From: Antedon mediterranea
Taxonomy: Eukaryota; Echinodermata; Crinoidea; Comatulida; Antedonidae
NCBI RefSeq assembly: GCF_964355755.1
Contig: NC_092673.1
Span: 28,339,001-28,403,000, forward strand
DNA: 64,000 nucleotides
Direction of reading: 5' to 3'
Every line of letters starts with the position of its first letter. Position 1 is the stretch's first letter. Position numbers and translations under genes: made by a program. The notes under the pieces were generated by a model. It was given only the letters and a program-made list of their open reading frames with translations, made no database searches and was not told where the DNA came from. Positions 1 through 12,100 of this stretch are shown piece after piece.

Positions 1-516
1 AAAATTGTAATCGCATACGTAATCAGTTTTTGATGACCTCGTGTCAGTTTCCATACGTAGAGGGGGTAAAACAAGTTTTTCCTTGTAAACAAGTACACGT
101 GGTGTGAAATGAACAGCTTTTTAAAATTCATGTTTTATTAGTTAACTTGAATTGCGTTAATAATTCCTGTTCGAAATAATAATAAAATAAAGAAAATACG
201 CCTAAGCTACTTTTAATATTCTATTATAAGTTTTTATTTATAAAAGAGAAGGCTGAGGGTAATTTATGGATGATATTGAATGATGATGATGATGTAATTA
301 CTTGATTGAAATATAATATACCCATCATAACTTTAACTGTTATTTTAGTGTTAGCAGGCCAGACCACTAAATCAGTTATTGCTGTTGCTTGAGCATGGTG
401 TAAATCATCTGAAAAAAAGAGTTGAATTTATTATAAACATTTTGTTCCTAATAGCATTGCACTTAAAGCTGAAAGGAGAATGTTAATTTTGGGGTGGCAG
501 CAAATTTGAAGATAAC

Positions 517-938
517 ATTTTTTTTATATATATTTATTTTTATTTATTTTATTCAGTTGACAACCAACAGTGATGAAACCGTCACTAACAGGTTGAATCT
601 AAACATAATAAACTATAATAATACATTCAAATATACAACAATAACATAAACAAAGATTAGAACATTATAGAGATTTAACAATTTTACCCTTAAATACATT
701 TAAACTATCATAAAATAAATCAATATCCAAACAAGTAACAAGCAACCTATTAAATGTGTTAGGTAACCGCTGAAAAATACCTCGTTTTGTGCATTCAACA
801 CGACCACAAGTAACTTGAAGCAAACTCTTGCTACGAGTACGAGTTCTTATATTCAACTTACACAAAGCAACAAGAGGACAATCATAAACAGAATTGAAAG
901 AGTTGTATAAAAATACCATATCAAAAACAATTCTACAA
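517..938 (-). mobile_element. 3' remnant of a non-LTR retrotransposon
   Basis: The reverse strand has an open frame (about 84 codons, 665-919) resembling the extreme C-terminus of a reverse-transcriptase ORF, with a GRVECTKRGIFQRLPNTFN motif followed by an FKGK region. A short 3' UTR follows, then an AATAAA-rich A/T tail near 517-560. No catalytic motif remains. It lies upstream of the first visible UCK exon, probably in an intron. Confidence 0.45.
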
Positions 939-1113
939 TATTCTGACCCTGATATTCATGTCATGCTGATTTATTTTTTAATGTAGCCATTGTTAAATAC
1001 AGTAGTCATTAATTTTTATTTTGTAAAATAAATACGTTCAAATTTTAAAAATCTTGCAAATAAAATAACTTTTTCATTCTGGTTCTGTTTCATGTAAAAT
1101 GTTTTTTTTTTAG

Positions 1114-4089
1114 TCATCAGTTTGTGCAGAAATTGTTGAACAACTTGGTGAAAATGAACATGAGAGTCGGCAACGCAGGGTAAATGTGATTGGTCAGGAC
1201 AGTTTTTATAAAGTTTTAAATGAAGAAGAGAAGAAAAAAGCATTCAAGGGACAGTTTAATTTTGATCATCCAGGTGCGACGTCACAGTCAATTCATTAAA
1301 TTAATAAGAAAATGTTAAAAGTACAATTTTGCTTCCCAATGACACATAACACAGTAGAACCCCCTTTTTTAGGACACCCCTTAGCCATATTCAGTAGAAA
1401 CTGTGAAATGTACTGTACGAGGGACAATAGAGAGGTTTCGCAATCTTACGAATACGATAACAAAAACAGATACGTCGCGCACACGTATTCGTTTTCGTAA
1501 GCCATAAATAAAATATGACTGCGGTAAATTTGAGCGAAGCGCAGGTACGTGTTGCTTGGTGCTTGGCTGCCTAGGCCTAGCGTAACATCAAAGCGAGTGA
1601 GGACTTTAAAAACTGCTAGTTATCAAAATTGACTTGGCATTTTAGTAAATTACTTTAGTAAATTACTTTCAATAAATCTATAATTATATTATAATCATGA
1701 ATCATTCCTGATTCAAATGCAAAATGTGCAAAATAGATAAAAAACTATACTCGTTTTGTAGTTACGAATATGACTGGTGATATTCGTCAACACGAATACG
1801 CTTTACAAATATGAAATGGGGATCAGCACAAAAGTTTCACAAATGTATGACTTATCCGTTTTCGTTATCGTATTCGTAAGGTTGCGAAACCTTCCTAATA
1901 TATTATGTTTTACGGCCAAACTTTATTAAGGGGACCCTTTGTTTGAGCTCAAAGTGTCTCCTTTATTTATCCAACAATTTATAAAATTTTTGAATTTGTA
2001 CAAAGTAATATTTTATTATAATGTATATATAACAATATTAATTTATTCCTAGCTGGTAGGAAATATGTTATTTGAAATGTAGTCCTATACTTTAAAACGT
2101 TTTATAATTATTCATTGTTATCCAAATTTGTGGTATCAGTATTACAATTATGTGGCAACTTCTTTAAACAAAAATTGTTTGCAGCAACATGTTAATCACC
2201 TTAGAACCTACATCATGCTAAATGTACACTTTATATTATACAATGTATTAAATAAATGTACTGTTAAGCAAGATATTAACAACTGATAATATATTAATAA
2301 TAACTTTAGTGCTTGAGATGAGAGTCTTACTATTTATAATTTAAAGTATCCTGTTGGTCTATTTCTAGATGCATTTGATTATGAAATGATGAAACAGATA
2401 TTGGAAGATGTGGCATATGGTAAAACAGTTAAAGTGCCAGTTTATGACTTTAAAACGCATTCCAGGTACGTTAAGCTTTGTCCACACTATCAAACTTGAT
2501 GTGACAATAAAATGTGATGTGCCTATATATGGACACGATGATGTCATCATATCACTACCATATTTGAGCACATCACACTTTTTTTGTCAAACTAGTTTTA
2601 TAGTGTGGACAGAGCTTAAAATAGAGAAAGTCCAAAAAATAGAATGAAACAAATTTACCTGCAAAGAACACAAGACCAAGGAGAACATGTTACATCTGTA
2701 GGCCTGAAGTATACTTTTACAATATCACCGAGAACCAGCACCAATGTTGATTGTTCTTTTAGAAAACCTGAAGGTTTCACAGTAATTTATCCTGGTGATG
2801 TGGTCATAGTGGAAGGAATTCTTGTCTTCTATTACCCAGAAATTAGACGTATGTTTCACATGAAACTGTTTGTGGATACAGACCCTGACACAAGGCTGTC
2901 AAGAAGAGGTAATTACATTCTTTAATTGTTTTCTGAAAATTCAAGTTTTTAGGAATGCATTTTATAAATGAGATTAAAAATGTCTTTTTAAGTATAAAAA
3001 AAAAACTTTCTAGAAAGAGGTATGTAACTATCTGCGACTTGAAATAGTTTGTGTGCTCTTTCGTCTTTGGTGGTTTCTTCTTTGTTATTGTTTTAATTAA
3101 TCAATCTCCTTTGTTAATACTACAATGTACAATCATGCATTTTGTGAAGTAGGGAAATAGTTTGTATCTTAATCACTGTTTGGAGTGTTTTTAAAATTAT
3201 TTCTGCTTTTTAATTATAATTAATGAAACAACTTCATTTGTAATGTAGTATTGCGAGATATTAATGACAGAGGTCGTGATTTGGAACAGATTCTAATTCA
3301 GTACACTCAGTTTGTAAAACCAGCATTTGAAGAATTTTGCCTCCCAACAAAAAAATATGCCGATGTAATCATTCCACGAGGTGTTGAAAACACAGGTAAG
3401 GAGTGTTATGAAGTTACCTAATGAAGTTGTCCAGTATCATGGACAAATTCTGTAATACAGTGTAACATGTATCACATGCATGTATTATATTATTAAGCTT
3501 ATCAATCTTTATGGGACAACAAAATGTGATGTGCCCATATATGGACACGATATGTCATATCACTACCATATTTGGGCACATCACATTTTTTGGTCAAATT
3601 ACTTTGATAGTGTAGACAGAGCCTTAGGTTAGGCTTATGGTTTGATAGTGTAGACAGAGCCTTAGGTTAGGCTTATGGCCTATGACATAATGTGACACTG
3701 TTTCAAAGAATTTTCCTATGGTACAAATTCTAGATACAGTACCGAGAATCGGCTAATTGAAGAGTTAGTGAAATTGTCTTTATAAACATATATTCAAGAT
3801 AATTAGTTAAGTTTTTATATTGTTTTAAATTTTATTGTATCTGTGTTTCTAAGCTCAGGAAAACAAATATCATGTATGTATATTATGTGACAATAAATTG
3901 ATTCTTCATTATTGATTTCATCTTTTAGTCGCAATAGGCCTTATTGTCCAACATATTCGCGATATTTCTAATGGAGGTCTAAAAAGAATGAATGGAACTT
4001 CAAAAACAGAAGCAGTCAAAAGTCACATGGTGAATGGCGACGCAGGGCCTGACAGGGACCAATCATTAAACAGCAACCGACCCCACTGA
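1114..4089 (+). CDS. UCK2: Uridine-cytidine kinase (UCK1/UCK2-like), 3' part of the gene
   Basis: Pyrimidine-salvage kinase that phosphorylates uridine and cytidine to UMP and CMP in the cytosol. Coding exons seen: 1114-1273, 2369-2465, 2763-2908, 3249-3395 and 3929-4089 (TGA). They join into 236 codons with consistent phases and GT-AG borders. Family-typical stretches are [82 protein letters not shown] and VIIPRG. The first visible exon begins at the SSVC that follows the Walker A loop, so roughly 35-40 N-terminal residues with the P-loop lie upstream; I did not find them in bases 1-1113. The C-terminal tail after ISNGG is short and unconserved. UCK1 and UCK2 cannot be separated confidently. 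Introns carry MITE copies at 1428-1897, 2473-2616 and 3495-3678. Confidence 0.9.
1428..1897. mobile_element. MITE with long terminal inverted repeats (GAGGTTTCGCAA family), copy 1
   Basis: A 470-bp element in a UCK intron. Its ends are inverted copies of TAGAGAGGTTTCGCAATCTT, and the inverted similarity runs inward about 50 bp through alternating AATACGATAACG-type sequence. A second copy sits at 17968-18475 with the same interior. No coding capacity. Confidence 0.75.
2473..2616. mobile_element. MITE-1 copy (CTGTCTACACTATCAAAC family) in UCK intron
   Basis: Palindromic element bounded by AAGCTTTGTCCACACTATCA and its complement, with the family core TGTGATGTGCC and CATATTTGAGCACATCACAC. It starts 7 bp after the 5' splice site at 2466. 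Confidence 0.8.
3495..3678. mobile_element. MITE-1 copy with duplicated right end, UCK intron
   Basis: Family core with a diverged left arm. The right terminal segment TTTGATAGTGTAGACAGAGC is present twice, 38 bp apart (3603 and 3641), each time followed by CTTAGGTTAGGCTTATGG. Confidence 0.75.
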
Positions 4090-4328
4090 CAAATGACCTT
4101 GTTATGTCTACTAGCTACCAGCATACTCTATAACATGCACAATCTCCAGTGAAAGTTCTACAAGAACTTCAGACGCCAGCTTTCTCAATATTCTTTGTAT
4201 TTAATATTTCATGAATTTTTTATTTATTATTTAATAATTGCCATTTTGACTAAATTTGTGTAACTTTTTAAACAATCTGGCACACAAATGTAAATAAATG
4301 TTAATTTACATACAGGTGTTGACATAAT

Positions 4329-4447
4329 GGTTCTGTCAGTGTAAATTGCACAATTGAGCAGCACTATTGAGCATGTGTGATTATTTGAATGAATGCATGT
4401 TTTTTCGTCCAGTTCAATTTCAATCAGTGTAAATTGCACAATTATTA
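4329..4447. repeat. Local duplication plus a dispersed 55-bp repeat
   Basis: The segment TCAGTGTAAATTGCACAATT occurs twice here (about 4334 and 4425). The sequence between them, about 4356-4412, recurs essentially unchanged at 6999-7055 (core GAGCATGTGTGATTATTTGA), so a small dispersed element is likely. It sits just downstream of the UCK stop codon, possibly in the 3' UTR. Confidence 0.55.
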
Positions 4448-4713
4448 ATATAATAGTAAGCTTTAAGTCATTTTTTAAGGGAGCAGAAACGGTTTTGTGG
4501 GACTGTGTAGGAGCCACTAATGATTAGAATTCTCTAGGCCTGTTCACTGCCCTTCCCTATTGGAACTTTGCTAGCATTAACAAGCAACTAAGAAGCACAT
4601 TTTGCTTGGACATCATATTGCTTGTATGCCTTGAAATGTGCATGCTAGGATGCTGGTTGTTTCAGAAGGGAGTGGTAGGCAGTAATACCCCCTCCTTTGG
4701 GACACACCTGTTA

Positions 4714-5052
4714 TGCACTTGTCAATTGTATGACCCACTATACGACCCCCGGGAGAGGTGCGTCATTTGTCCGATGTGCGTCATACTTTTGAATACCATG
4801 ACGCACCCGTGCGTCAAAAAGGTGACTTACCTTTAGGTGACCATGACGCACCCATTTTGACGCACTGTGACCATGTTGTTTATGATATGGTGGGTGGTAA
4901 AGTGACGGACATTGACACACCTTGTTCATTGATGTGACGTACCATCTAGGTTTTTTTGACGCACCCCTGCGTCAATAATTATTTGTAAATGACGCACCCA
5001 TGACGCACCTCTACCGGGGGTCGTATAGTGAGTCATACAATTGACAAGTGCA
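4714..5052. mobile_element. MITE with about 50-bp terminal inverted repeats (GACGCACC family)
   Basis: 339-bp inverted-repeat element. The left end TGCACTTGTCAATTGTATGA and the right end are near-perfect complements, and the match continues through CCCACTATACGACCCCCGG. The interior holds many copies of GACGCACC in both orientations. The flanks read TTA and TTAA. Open frames across it are by-products of the repeats. Confidence 0.75.
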
Positions 5053-6156
5053 TTAAGGGGACACTGTTTGGTCCGGATGGTGTTCACTACTCATTATACA
5101 CAATCTTCTATACATAGTATTTTAATGGTCAAGTAAAAAGTTTTAAAAAAGAAGTGTGCTGAAAAACTCCCAATTTTTATTTTTTTTTATATTTGTACCT
5201 TTTATTTTGTGTTTGGGAGGGGGGTTGTTCTTTCTTGAAAACTACAACTCCCTACTGTGAAGGTGTATATTATAGTTTTGTTGTAAAAACTGGTTTAATA
5301 ATGAATACCTTATTCAGTGAAAAACTTTTGAAAAGCTGAATAGATTGATAAATTTTATCTCATAATATCCCTGCCACCTCAATTAAAGTGAAGATAGTAC
5401 ATTTACCAAATCATCTTGCATACAGCTAACTTGATATAGATGATTTATGAATTAAAATCATAATGCAGTAAATAAGTTGAAATTTATTAGTTAAAAAAAC
5501 AAAGCTAACTATGTACTGTATATTTCGCTGAAGTCCGTTTTTAATTTTGCTTTTTCTTATTTATGTATATTGCATTTAGAATGAGGTATACAGAAGTGGG
5601 GGGTGGGGAGATCTGTGGTATTGTCGTAGTTGAGTCTTGGCAAGTAAAGTTATTTGAATTGTTATAGAATTTTAGAAATAAAGTTTCATTATTTTAATAG
5701 AAAAGATAAGGGTTTAAGTTATTCACGTTTTTAGACAAGAAAGAATTTTAAACTGTTTATTTTAAAAAACTAATTCTTCCATGAGCACAGAATAGAATTG
5801 AAAAAAAGAAATTATTTAGTTTTCAGAAAAATACATGGTACTCAAATTTGTTAACTTATTTCTTGATATGTTGTATAAAGTATATTTAGTTTAAGGGGGA
5901 AAAAACAAGCAACTCAAATTAAAAAAGGACATATGAAATTCAACATAAACAAATTTATGTTAAATGTAATACATTACGTACAGAGAGATAGGCTCAGTAT
6001 TTTAGAACTAACTGCAAGTTTCCAGGGTAATATATATATTGTTTGATTGAAAATTTTATTTGTAAAATGTGTTTTCAAATTGTTGGTCTTCCGAGTTACA
6101 TGTTTCCAGTATACATTTAATATTTACAACTATTAATTTATTCGATTTAATTTATA
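5053..6156. other. AT-rich intergenic stretch
   Basis: Nothing recognisable apart from a possible polyadenylation hexamer (AATAAA near 5677). It starts with TTAAGGGGACACTGTTTGG, a sequence related to the ends of the repeat at 24825-25066. It may include 3' UTR of the kinase gene. Confidence 0.3.
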
Positions 6157-6307
6157 CAGTCAACTCTCTTGCAATACTAGACACCCTCAAGCTGTGTTTT
6201 CTCGAAAGTCGGTAAACGGCAAAAAGGAATTTAGAACCTTTTGAACCTCAAAGAAAAGTCTGATATTGGGAGAGACAGAGTCCGTACAGTATTTGTAGAG
6301 TTGACTG
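6157..6307. mobile_element. TA-flanked MITE-2 copy (CAGTCAACTCTC family)
   Basis: Begins TA|CAGTCAACTCTC and ends GAGTTGACTG|TA. The inner arms resemble the ATACYRGACACC and GGTATTGGGAGAG motifs of the other copies at 7978, 16309 and 39341. A TA duplication suggests a Tc1/mariner-type mobiliser (inference). Confidence 0.7.
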
Positions 6308-6342
6308 TAATTATGCACAGACATATGTCACTGCCTGTAAAC

Positions 6343-6503
6343 TTCTGTCTATACTATCAAACTTTATGTGACAAAAAAAAATGTAATGTGCCCATATACG
6401 GACATGATGATGTCATATCACTACCATATTTAGGCATATATCACTACCGTATTTGGGCACATCACACTTTTGTTGTCGAACAGTTTGATAGTGTAGACAG
6501 AGC
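6343..6503. mobile_element. MITE-1 copy, intergenic
   Basis: CTGTCTATACTATCAAAC at the left, GTTTGATAGTGTAGACAGAG at the right, with the family core TGTGCCCATAT and CATATTTGGGCACATCACAC. It lies 35 bp beyond a MITE-2 copy. Confidence 0.8.
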
Positions 6504-7394
6504 GAAACACTTTAAAACACCGATTGATTGATTGCTAACCATTACAACCTCATTGCTAAATGTGGCCAGTAAACAATGTGATATTAAGGGTTTAAAAACA
6601 TATTTATACAATATAGCAGAATTCATTACTGTACAATCATTCCAATAATACATTTGTTTTATCTATCTATATTTTCACGATGTTTACCAAATGCGTGTAG
6701 TACCGTATGCACACATGGTACATCATATGTTCACGCTGTCTACCAAATGTGTTGAGTGTACACACATGGTACATTGATATTGTAAAATTACAATCAAAAA
6801 CATTTTTTTGCGATAGAACAAGATTTAATTATAAAGAAAGAATTTAAGATGTATTTCAGGGAATGAGACAGTTTGTAATATGTATCTCCCTCTTATAAAA
6901 GATGGAGTAATTGTAAATTACTTAAATAAGTGTTATATATTAGTTAAGCGTTCTTTTTTATGCCTACAAAAAAACAAAAAAAAACATTTCTTTAAAAGCA
7001 GCACTATTGAGCATGTGTGATTATTTGAATGAATGCATGTTTTTTCGTCCAATTCTTTTTTATTTCTTTCATCATTTTTTCAAAATAAAGATTACTCTTT
7101 TTAACTAATTTGTTCAAAATCTCCTGTGCTATATAAAAACATATTTCAAATTTTCATACATGCTTTTTGTAATTTCTATGTAGTGTAATTACAAAAATGC
7201 AGAAAATCAGTGTTCGTTAAAATTATGAATGCATTGCACTATACAATGCTCCGTAGTGATGATTAGTTGTTAAATTGTAAATTTAGTTGAGTATAGGTTA
7301 TTATTACAAAGAAGATTTATGTTCTTTGTTCTTGCTTCGCATTTATTTTTGAAGATAATAAAATTCTGACAGTCGTAAAAGTATTTTCCATTTT

Positions 7395-7545
7395 TTACCT
7401 CCGCCAAGGAGGTATATGTAATCGGTAGCGTGTGTTTGTTTGTTTGTTTGTTTGTTAGCAGGATTACTCAAAAAGTAATTATAAGATCTTTACCAAAATG
7501 AATAGACAGATAGATATGTGGTCAAGAACCATTCCATTAAATTTT
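7395..7545 (+). repeat. Dispersed CCTCCGCCAAGGAGG repeat, copy 1
   Basis: Starts CCTCCGCCAAGGAGGTATAT, contains five TTTG units and then TTAGCAGGATTACTCAAAAA. The same arrangement, reverse strand and diverged, is at 43370-43527. I recall this motif as a common interspersed repeat in marine invertebrates, but the class is unknown to me. Confidence 0.5.
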
Positions 7546-7977
7546 GGGACCACAGTCCCAATTCGGGACCACTTTTGTGTATACTTTTTTAGACCTGCTA
7601 GTGTTAAAAGATAGGACAGAATTTTTCAAAAGCCGGCGAGCAGTCTTAAAGTAACAAGTAAACTGAAATTGCATTTTCTCGAGAACTACTTGTCCAAAAA
7701 ACTTAATTTTTGAACAAGAGGCAAGAGTTATAATTTGTGATTTGTAATTTTAAAACAGAATTTGATTTAATGTGCACATATTTTGATGCGAGTAGTTTAA
7801 AAAACCTATTTTCAAATTCACTCGTTTGATTTTCGCGTTGCTGTTCTATTGTTAGTCAACTGAAGCTATTGTTAACTGAAAGGCTTGTTACATAACCATT
7901 ACACCAAACTCGCATGCTTGTAATGAAATTAGCCTAAATCACAAACAGCATTTAAGACACACACAAATATATATATA

Positions 7978-8163
7978 CAGTCAACTCTCCCAATACCGGA
8001 CACCTTTGGGCCGGCCAAATAAGTCTGGTTTTCCGGAAAGTCTGGTATTCGGAATGTGTTTTTAATGGTAAATATAAATTTGGGACCTTTTGGTCCTCAA
8101 AAAAAGTCTGGTATTGGGAGAGTTTCTGGTTTTCAGAGAGTCCGGTATTGGGAGAGTTGACTG
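7978..8163. mobile_element. TA-flanked MITE-2 copy
   Basis: 186 bp with inverted ends CAGTCAACTCTCCCAATACC and complement, flanked by TA on each side in a short (AT)n tract. The best-preserved copy of the family in the window. Confidence 0.8.
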
Positions 8164-8459
8164 TATATATATTTTTTTACCGGAGAAATCTTATGTAGGA
8201 GAATTTTACAGTAGGTGGAGGTATGCCCTCTCGGAGTGGCTTTCTAGTTTTAAATGTTTTACGTTGTTGACAAAATGAATACTGTAATAATATTGAAATA
8301 CTGAAGTAAAGGTAAATAATAAATAAGAAACACAACAATTTAATCTAACATTACAAACATTAACATTCAAGAATCGATTGGTTTAGGATTGATTTGTATA
8401 TTATATTTAATATTGTAAAATGTTGACGACCAGTTTGTTGTTTATATTGTCATTATCAT

Positions 8460-9193
8460 TCATAAAGTCACTTTTTGCGCACCATAGTTACAAATACGCC
8501 GCCAGTTTTTCATGCAAGCGCGGAATTGACGAGAGAGTCGAGCGGAAGATCGAAGTGAACAAAAGAGCCACTACTTCACTACTTACTACTACTACTAGGC
8601 CAGGCCTAGAACTCGGACATGGTATAAAAAAAAAAAGTAATTCTAAATTTTATTAGTAGGCTTACCTAGCTAAAATAAGCTAACTAGCTTAAGCTTAGGC
8701 TAAGCCCATCCGACCACCACCACCACCAGCAGCAGAAAGAGGCCAACCAAGCGCGATAGAGAGAGTACTTTAATAATAATAGTTAGTTAAGTTAGGGCTA
8801 GGCTAGGCCTAACTAGTAGGCTACTTACTTGGCTAGGCCTAAGTATTAAGCTAGGCCTACCTAGGCCTAGACCTTAAACACAACTTACATAGGCCTATGC
8901 TATTAGTATTATAGTTGTATTAATATATAAATGCAATAAAGCTTTAGTAACAGAAACGTAGTTAATTCATTCACTCAATTGATTGACTTTTTATCACAGA
9001 GGCACACATTCATATGGCTAAACACTTTTGACCAATCAGAGAGCCCCAATGCTGGAATGACGATTGATCACTTTATTTCAGAATAACAAAATTCTCAATA
9101 CTGGCGTTTAACCATGGAGTAAAGAATTCTTTACTCCATGGTTTAACAGCAGCAGAATTTTTTTTTTTAATTTCTTTTTTTTCTTTATATTTT
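8460..9193 (+). promoter_or_regulatory. Candidate ACTR5 promoter and 5' UTR region
   Basis: The first ACTR5 coding exon follows a very strong 3' splice site (long T/C tract, then TTTACAG at 9191-9197), so an untranslated exon probably lies upstream. Bases 8470-8560 are richer in CpG and G+C than their surroundings. They are followed by a TAGGCCTA-rich stretch (8640-8900) and a 34-bp perfect palindrome (9110-9143). No TATA box or transcription start can be assigned. Confidence 0.35.
9110..9143. repeat. 34-bp perfect palindrome before the first ACTR5 coding exon
   Basis: AACCATGGAGTAAAGAA is followed without spacer by its exact reverse complement, centred on GAATTC. It ends 56 bp before the ATG of ACTR5. 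Confidence 0.85.
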
Positions 9194-9199
9194 ACAGAA

Positions 9200-12100
9200 A
9201 TGACTTTTGCTTTCAAAGATAAACACATCAATTTGTGTTCAGAAGCTGAGCATGATTACACTGTTGATATCAAAACAAATAAAGTTCCTCTCATCATCGA
9301 TAATGGTAAGATATACACTAAGCTTTATAAGCTCTGTTCACACTATCAAACTTTATGTTACAACAAAATGTGATGTGCCCATATATGGACATGATAATGT
9401 CATATCACTACCATATTTAGGTATATTACTATCATATTTCATTGGACACAGAACACTTTTTGTTCAAAATAGTTTGATAGTGTAGACAGAGCCTTAGGAT
9501 TAAATCCTGTTCACATTGAAATAAATACACATAGTCATAGGAAGTGTTTTTCCAGCTTAACACTTAGCCACGTTCATATTGGCAAGAACCACAACATGTC
9601 TGTTTACATGTCTCTCTGATCAATTTTACTATTATGTATTGTTGTTTTTAAAATTTAACTTAGGAAGTTGTAATGTTTTTCTTTTTGTATTTGGGGACCC
9701 AATGGAAATAAGGTTTTTATTAAATTTTCATTGGTTATCCTCAGTTAAAAAGTATCCTTTTTTTTTTTAATTTTTGTCTATAAAATTGAATGAACTGAAT
9801 AAAATGAGAAAAAAAATTGTAACACCATATGCTGTGCAGTATTTTCATATATTCTTTTTTAATAATAAACTTATGATACCTTATTTTGTTTAGGGTCATA
9901 TCAGTGCAGGGCAGGCTGGGCTACCGAAGACAACCCTAGACTTATATTCAGAAATTTAGTGGCCAAGCAAAGAAGCAAAAAAGACGTCATTAATGAAACT
10001 TATATTGGAAATGACATCACAAACATAGAAGTTGTTCGATGGATGCTAAAAAATCATTTTGATCGTGATGTTGTCGTAAATTATGATCTACAGGAGCAGG
10101 TATTTGATCACGTTTTTTCTCATCTTGGTATAGAAGGTCAAGGGTCGTTGGAACATCCCATTGTGTTAATGGAGGCTGTCTGTAATCCAAATCATTCACG
10201 GCAATGTAAGTAATAATTCAGTATTTTTCAGAAAAGTGTTTGCTTGGACAAATTTCTTGCTTAAAGGCTGTCTTAATGTGTTAATATATTTTTTCCATTT
10301 CAGTGATGAACGAGCTTTTATTTGAATGTTACCGAGTTCCGTCTGTGTCATTAGGTGTTGACGCCCTCTACAGTTTGTACAACAACAGACCAGAATCAAG
10401 TACGTTTATTGAAATAGCTGTTTTCTATTAAATCTGGCACGTAAGGCTTACCTATAGTATTTAATTTCTTGTGGTTATAGTCAGTGAGTTATGAGCATTC
10501 ACTGGCTAAACCCAGGGGCCCCAGAGCTCAAGGGGCCCCAGAGCTCAAGGGGCCCCAGAGCTCAAGGGGCCCCAGAGCTCAAGGGGCCCCAGAGCTCAAG
10601 GGGCCCCAGAGCTCAAGGGGCCCCAGAGCTCAAGGGGCCCCAGAGCTCAAGGGGCCCCAGAGCTCAAGGGGCCCCAGAGCATGAGCAGCCCCAATGCAAG
10701 CATTGGATGGTCCCTTTGGAGTGCTAAACTAGGGGACTTTGCGCTGTTCGTTACACCACTGTGATTATAGTCGTTCTATGTTAGTATTCAATTATTGTAT
10801 TCTGGATTGCACACGTAAAAGTGTCGTCGTACATGCTTGACCATCCCAGCGGACAGTGAACCACTTTCTTTCCATTTGCACAATTTGACCAATGTATTTT
10901 AAATATTTTCAGTGAAATTCGATGGTATCATTTTATCGTCTGGTTACCAGACAAGTCATGTTCTACCTTTTGTAAATGGTAAATTGGATGTTACGCAATG
11001 CCGACGTATCAACGTTGGAGGATCACAGTCTGTAGCGTTCCTACATCGACTGCTTCAATTAAAGTACCATAGACATTTTGCCGCTATTAACCTTAGCCGA
11101 TCTGAGGTAGGGATGCTCTCAGAAGTTTGCATTACCAAAGCGTATGTTTGGGGACGGGATAAAAAATTGTTCCAAGTTTTTCTTTTATTACTCAACAGTG
11201 ACACAGGTCATAAATATTGGAAAAGCAAGCAATACATTTTTTTAAATTTCATACGCATCCAACAGCAAGTAACTCCAATTACAGGATGGATAAACTATTA
11301 AATAATTTATCGTGCTTACATTGCATACAGTCTCATTTGAGGCTTAGGGAGTGGAGTTGAAAGAGTTGTGAGTTACAGCCATGGCAATAGGTCAGGATTG
11401 AACCCTGGACCTTGGGATAGGAAGGCAAACGTGTTAACCACCAAGCTACAGCTCCACTACTTTTGAAGTACTTTCCACATTTCATAGACAAACTCCTATA
11501 AAGCATTTTGGTTTGTGTCAAAAGAGTATGGGTGATGTTTAACTTATATCACACCATTGGTAGGTGCTATACAAAAGCTTTAGAATAGACTTTAGGCAGC
11601 AGAGATGACATTCAGGTCCCTTACGATTTATATCTTCCAAATAAACTCAAATGTCTCTGTTTTTGTAATTTATCATTTCTTGCAGGAAATGTTAAAAGAG
11701 CATTGTTACATAGCAGAAGAATTTTGTTCTAATCTTGAACTGTGGAGTAAACAAAACTATTACAACGAACATGTTCATAAAATGCAGTTGCCATATACCC
11801 CAGTAAGAGCAAATATTTTTACTTATAATCATATATACTTATCAGTTTTGGTATGCTGGAATTTAGCCTAAATTAGGGGGTGGGATTATATACTCAAGCA
11901 TGGGCTTATACTCGGTCATATATGGTATTTATTGTATTGACTTTGTATTGCATAGCTTCCAGGTTGGTCTACCGGAGACAAGATTGAACAAAGAAAACAA
12001 AAGGTTGAACGACTCAAAGAACTTAATGCTAAAAGAAGGCAGGAAAAGGTTGGAACTTTTGTTTAATAAATATTTTTTTTATCTTAATTGACACAATTTC

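Noticed and set aside
4606-4929. Overlapping frames on both strands
   Set aside because: They run through an inverted-repeat MITE with no codon pattern or homology.
8090-8656. Short frames upstream of ACTR5
   Set aside because: One lies mostly in a MITE; the other has a hydrophobic start but no homology and sits where the 5' UTR of ACTR5 is expected.
10484-10727. Long proline/glycine-rich open frames
   Set aside because: They are translations of the 17-bp GC-rich minisatellite in an ACTR5 intron; every frame is open because of the repeat.
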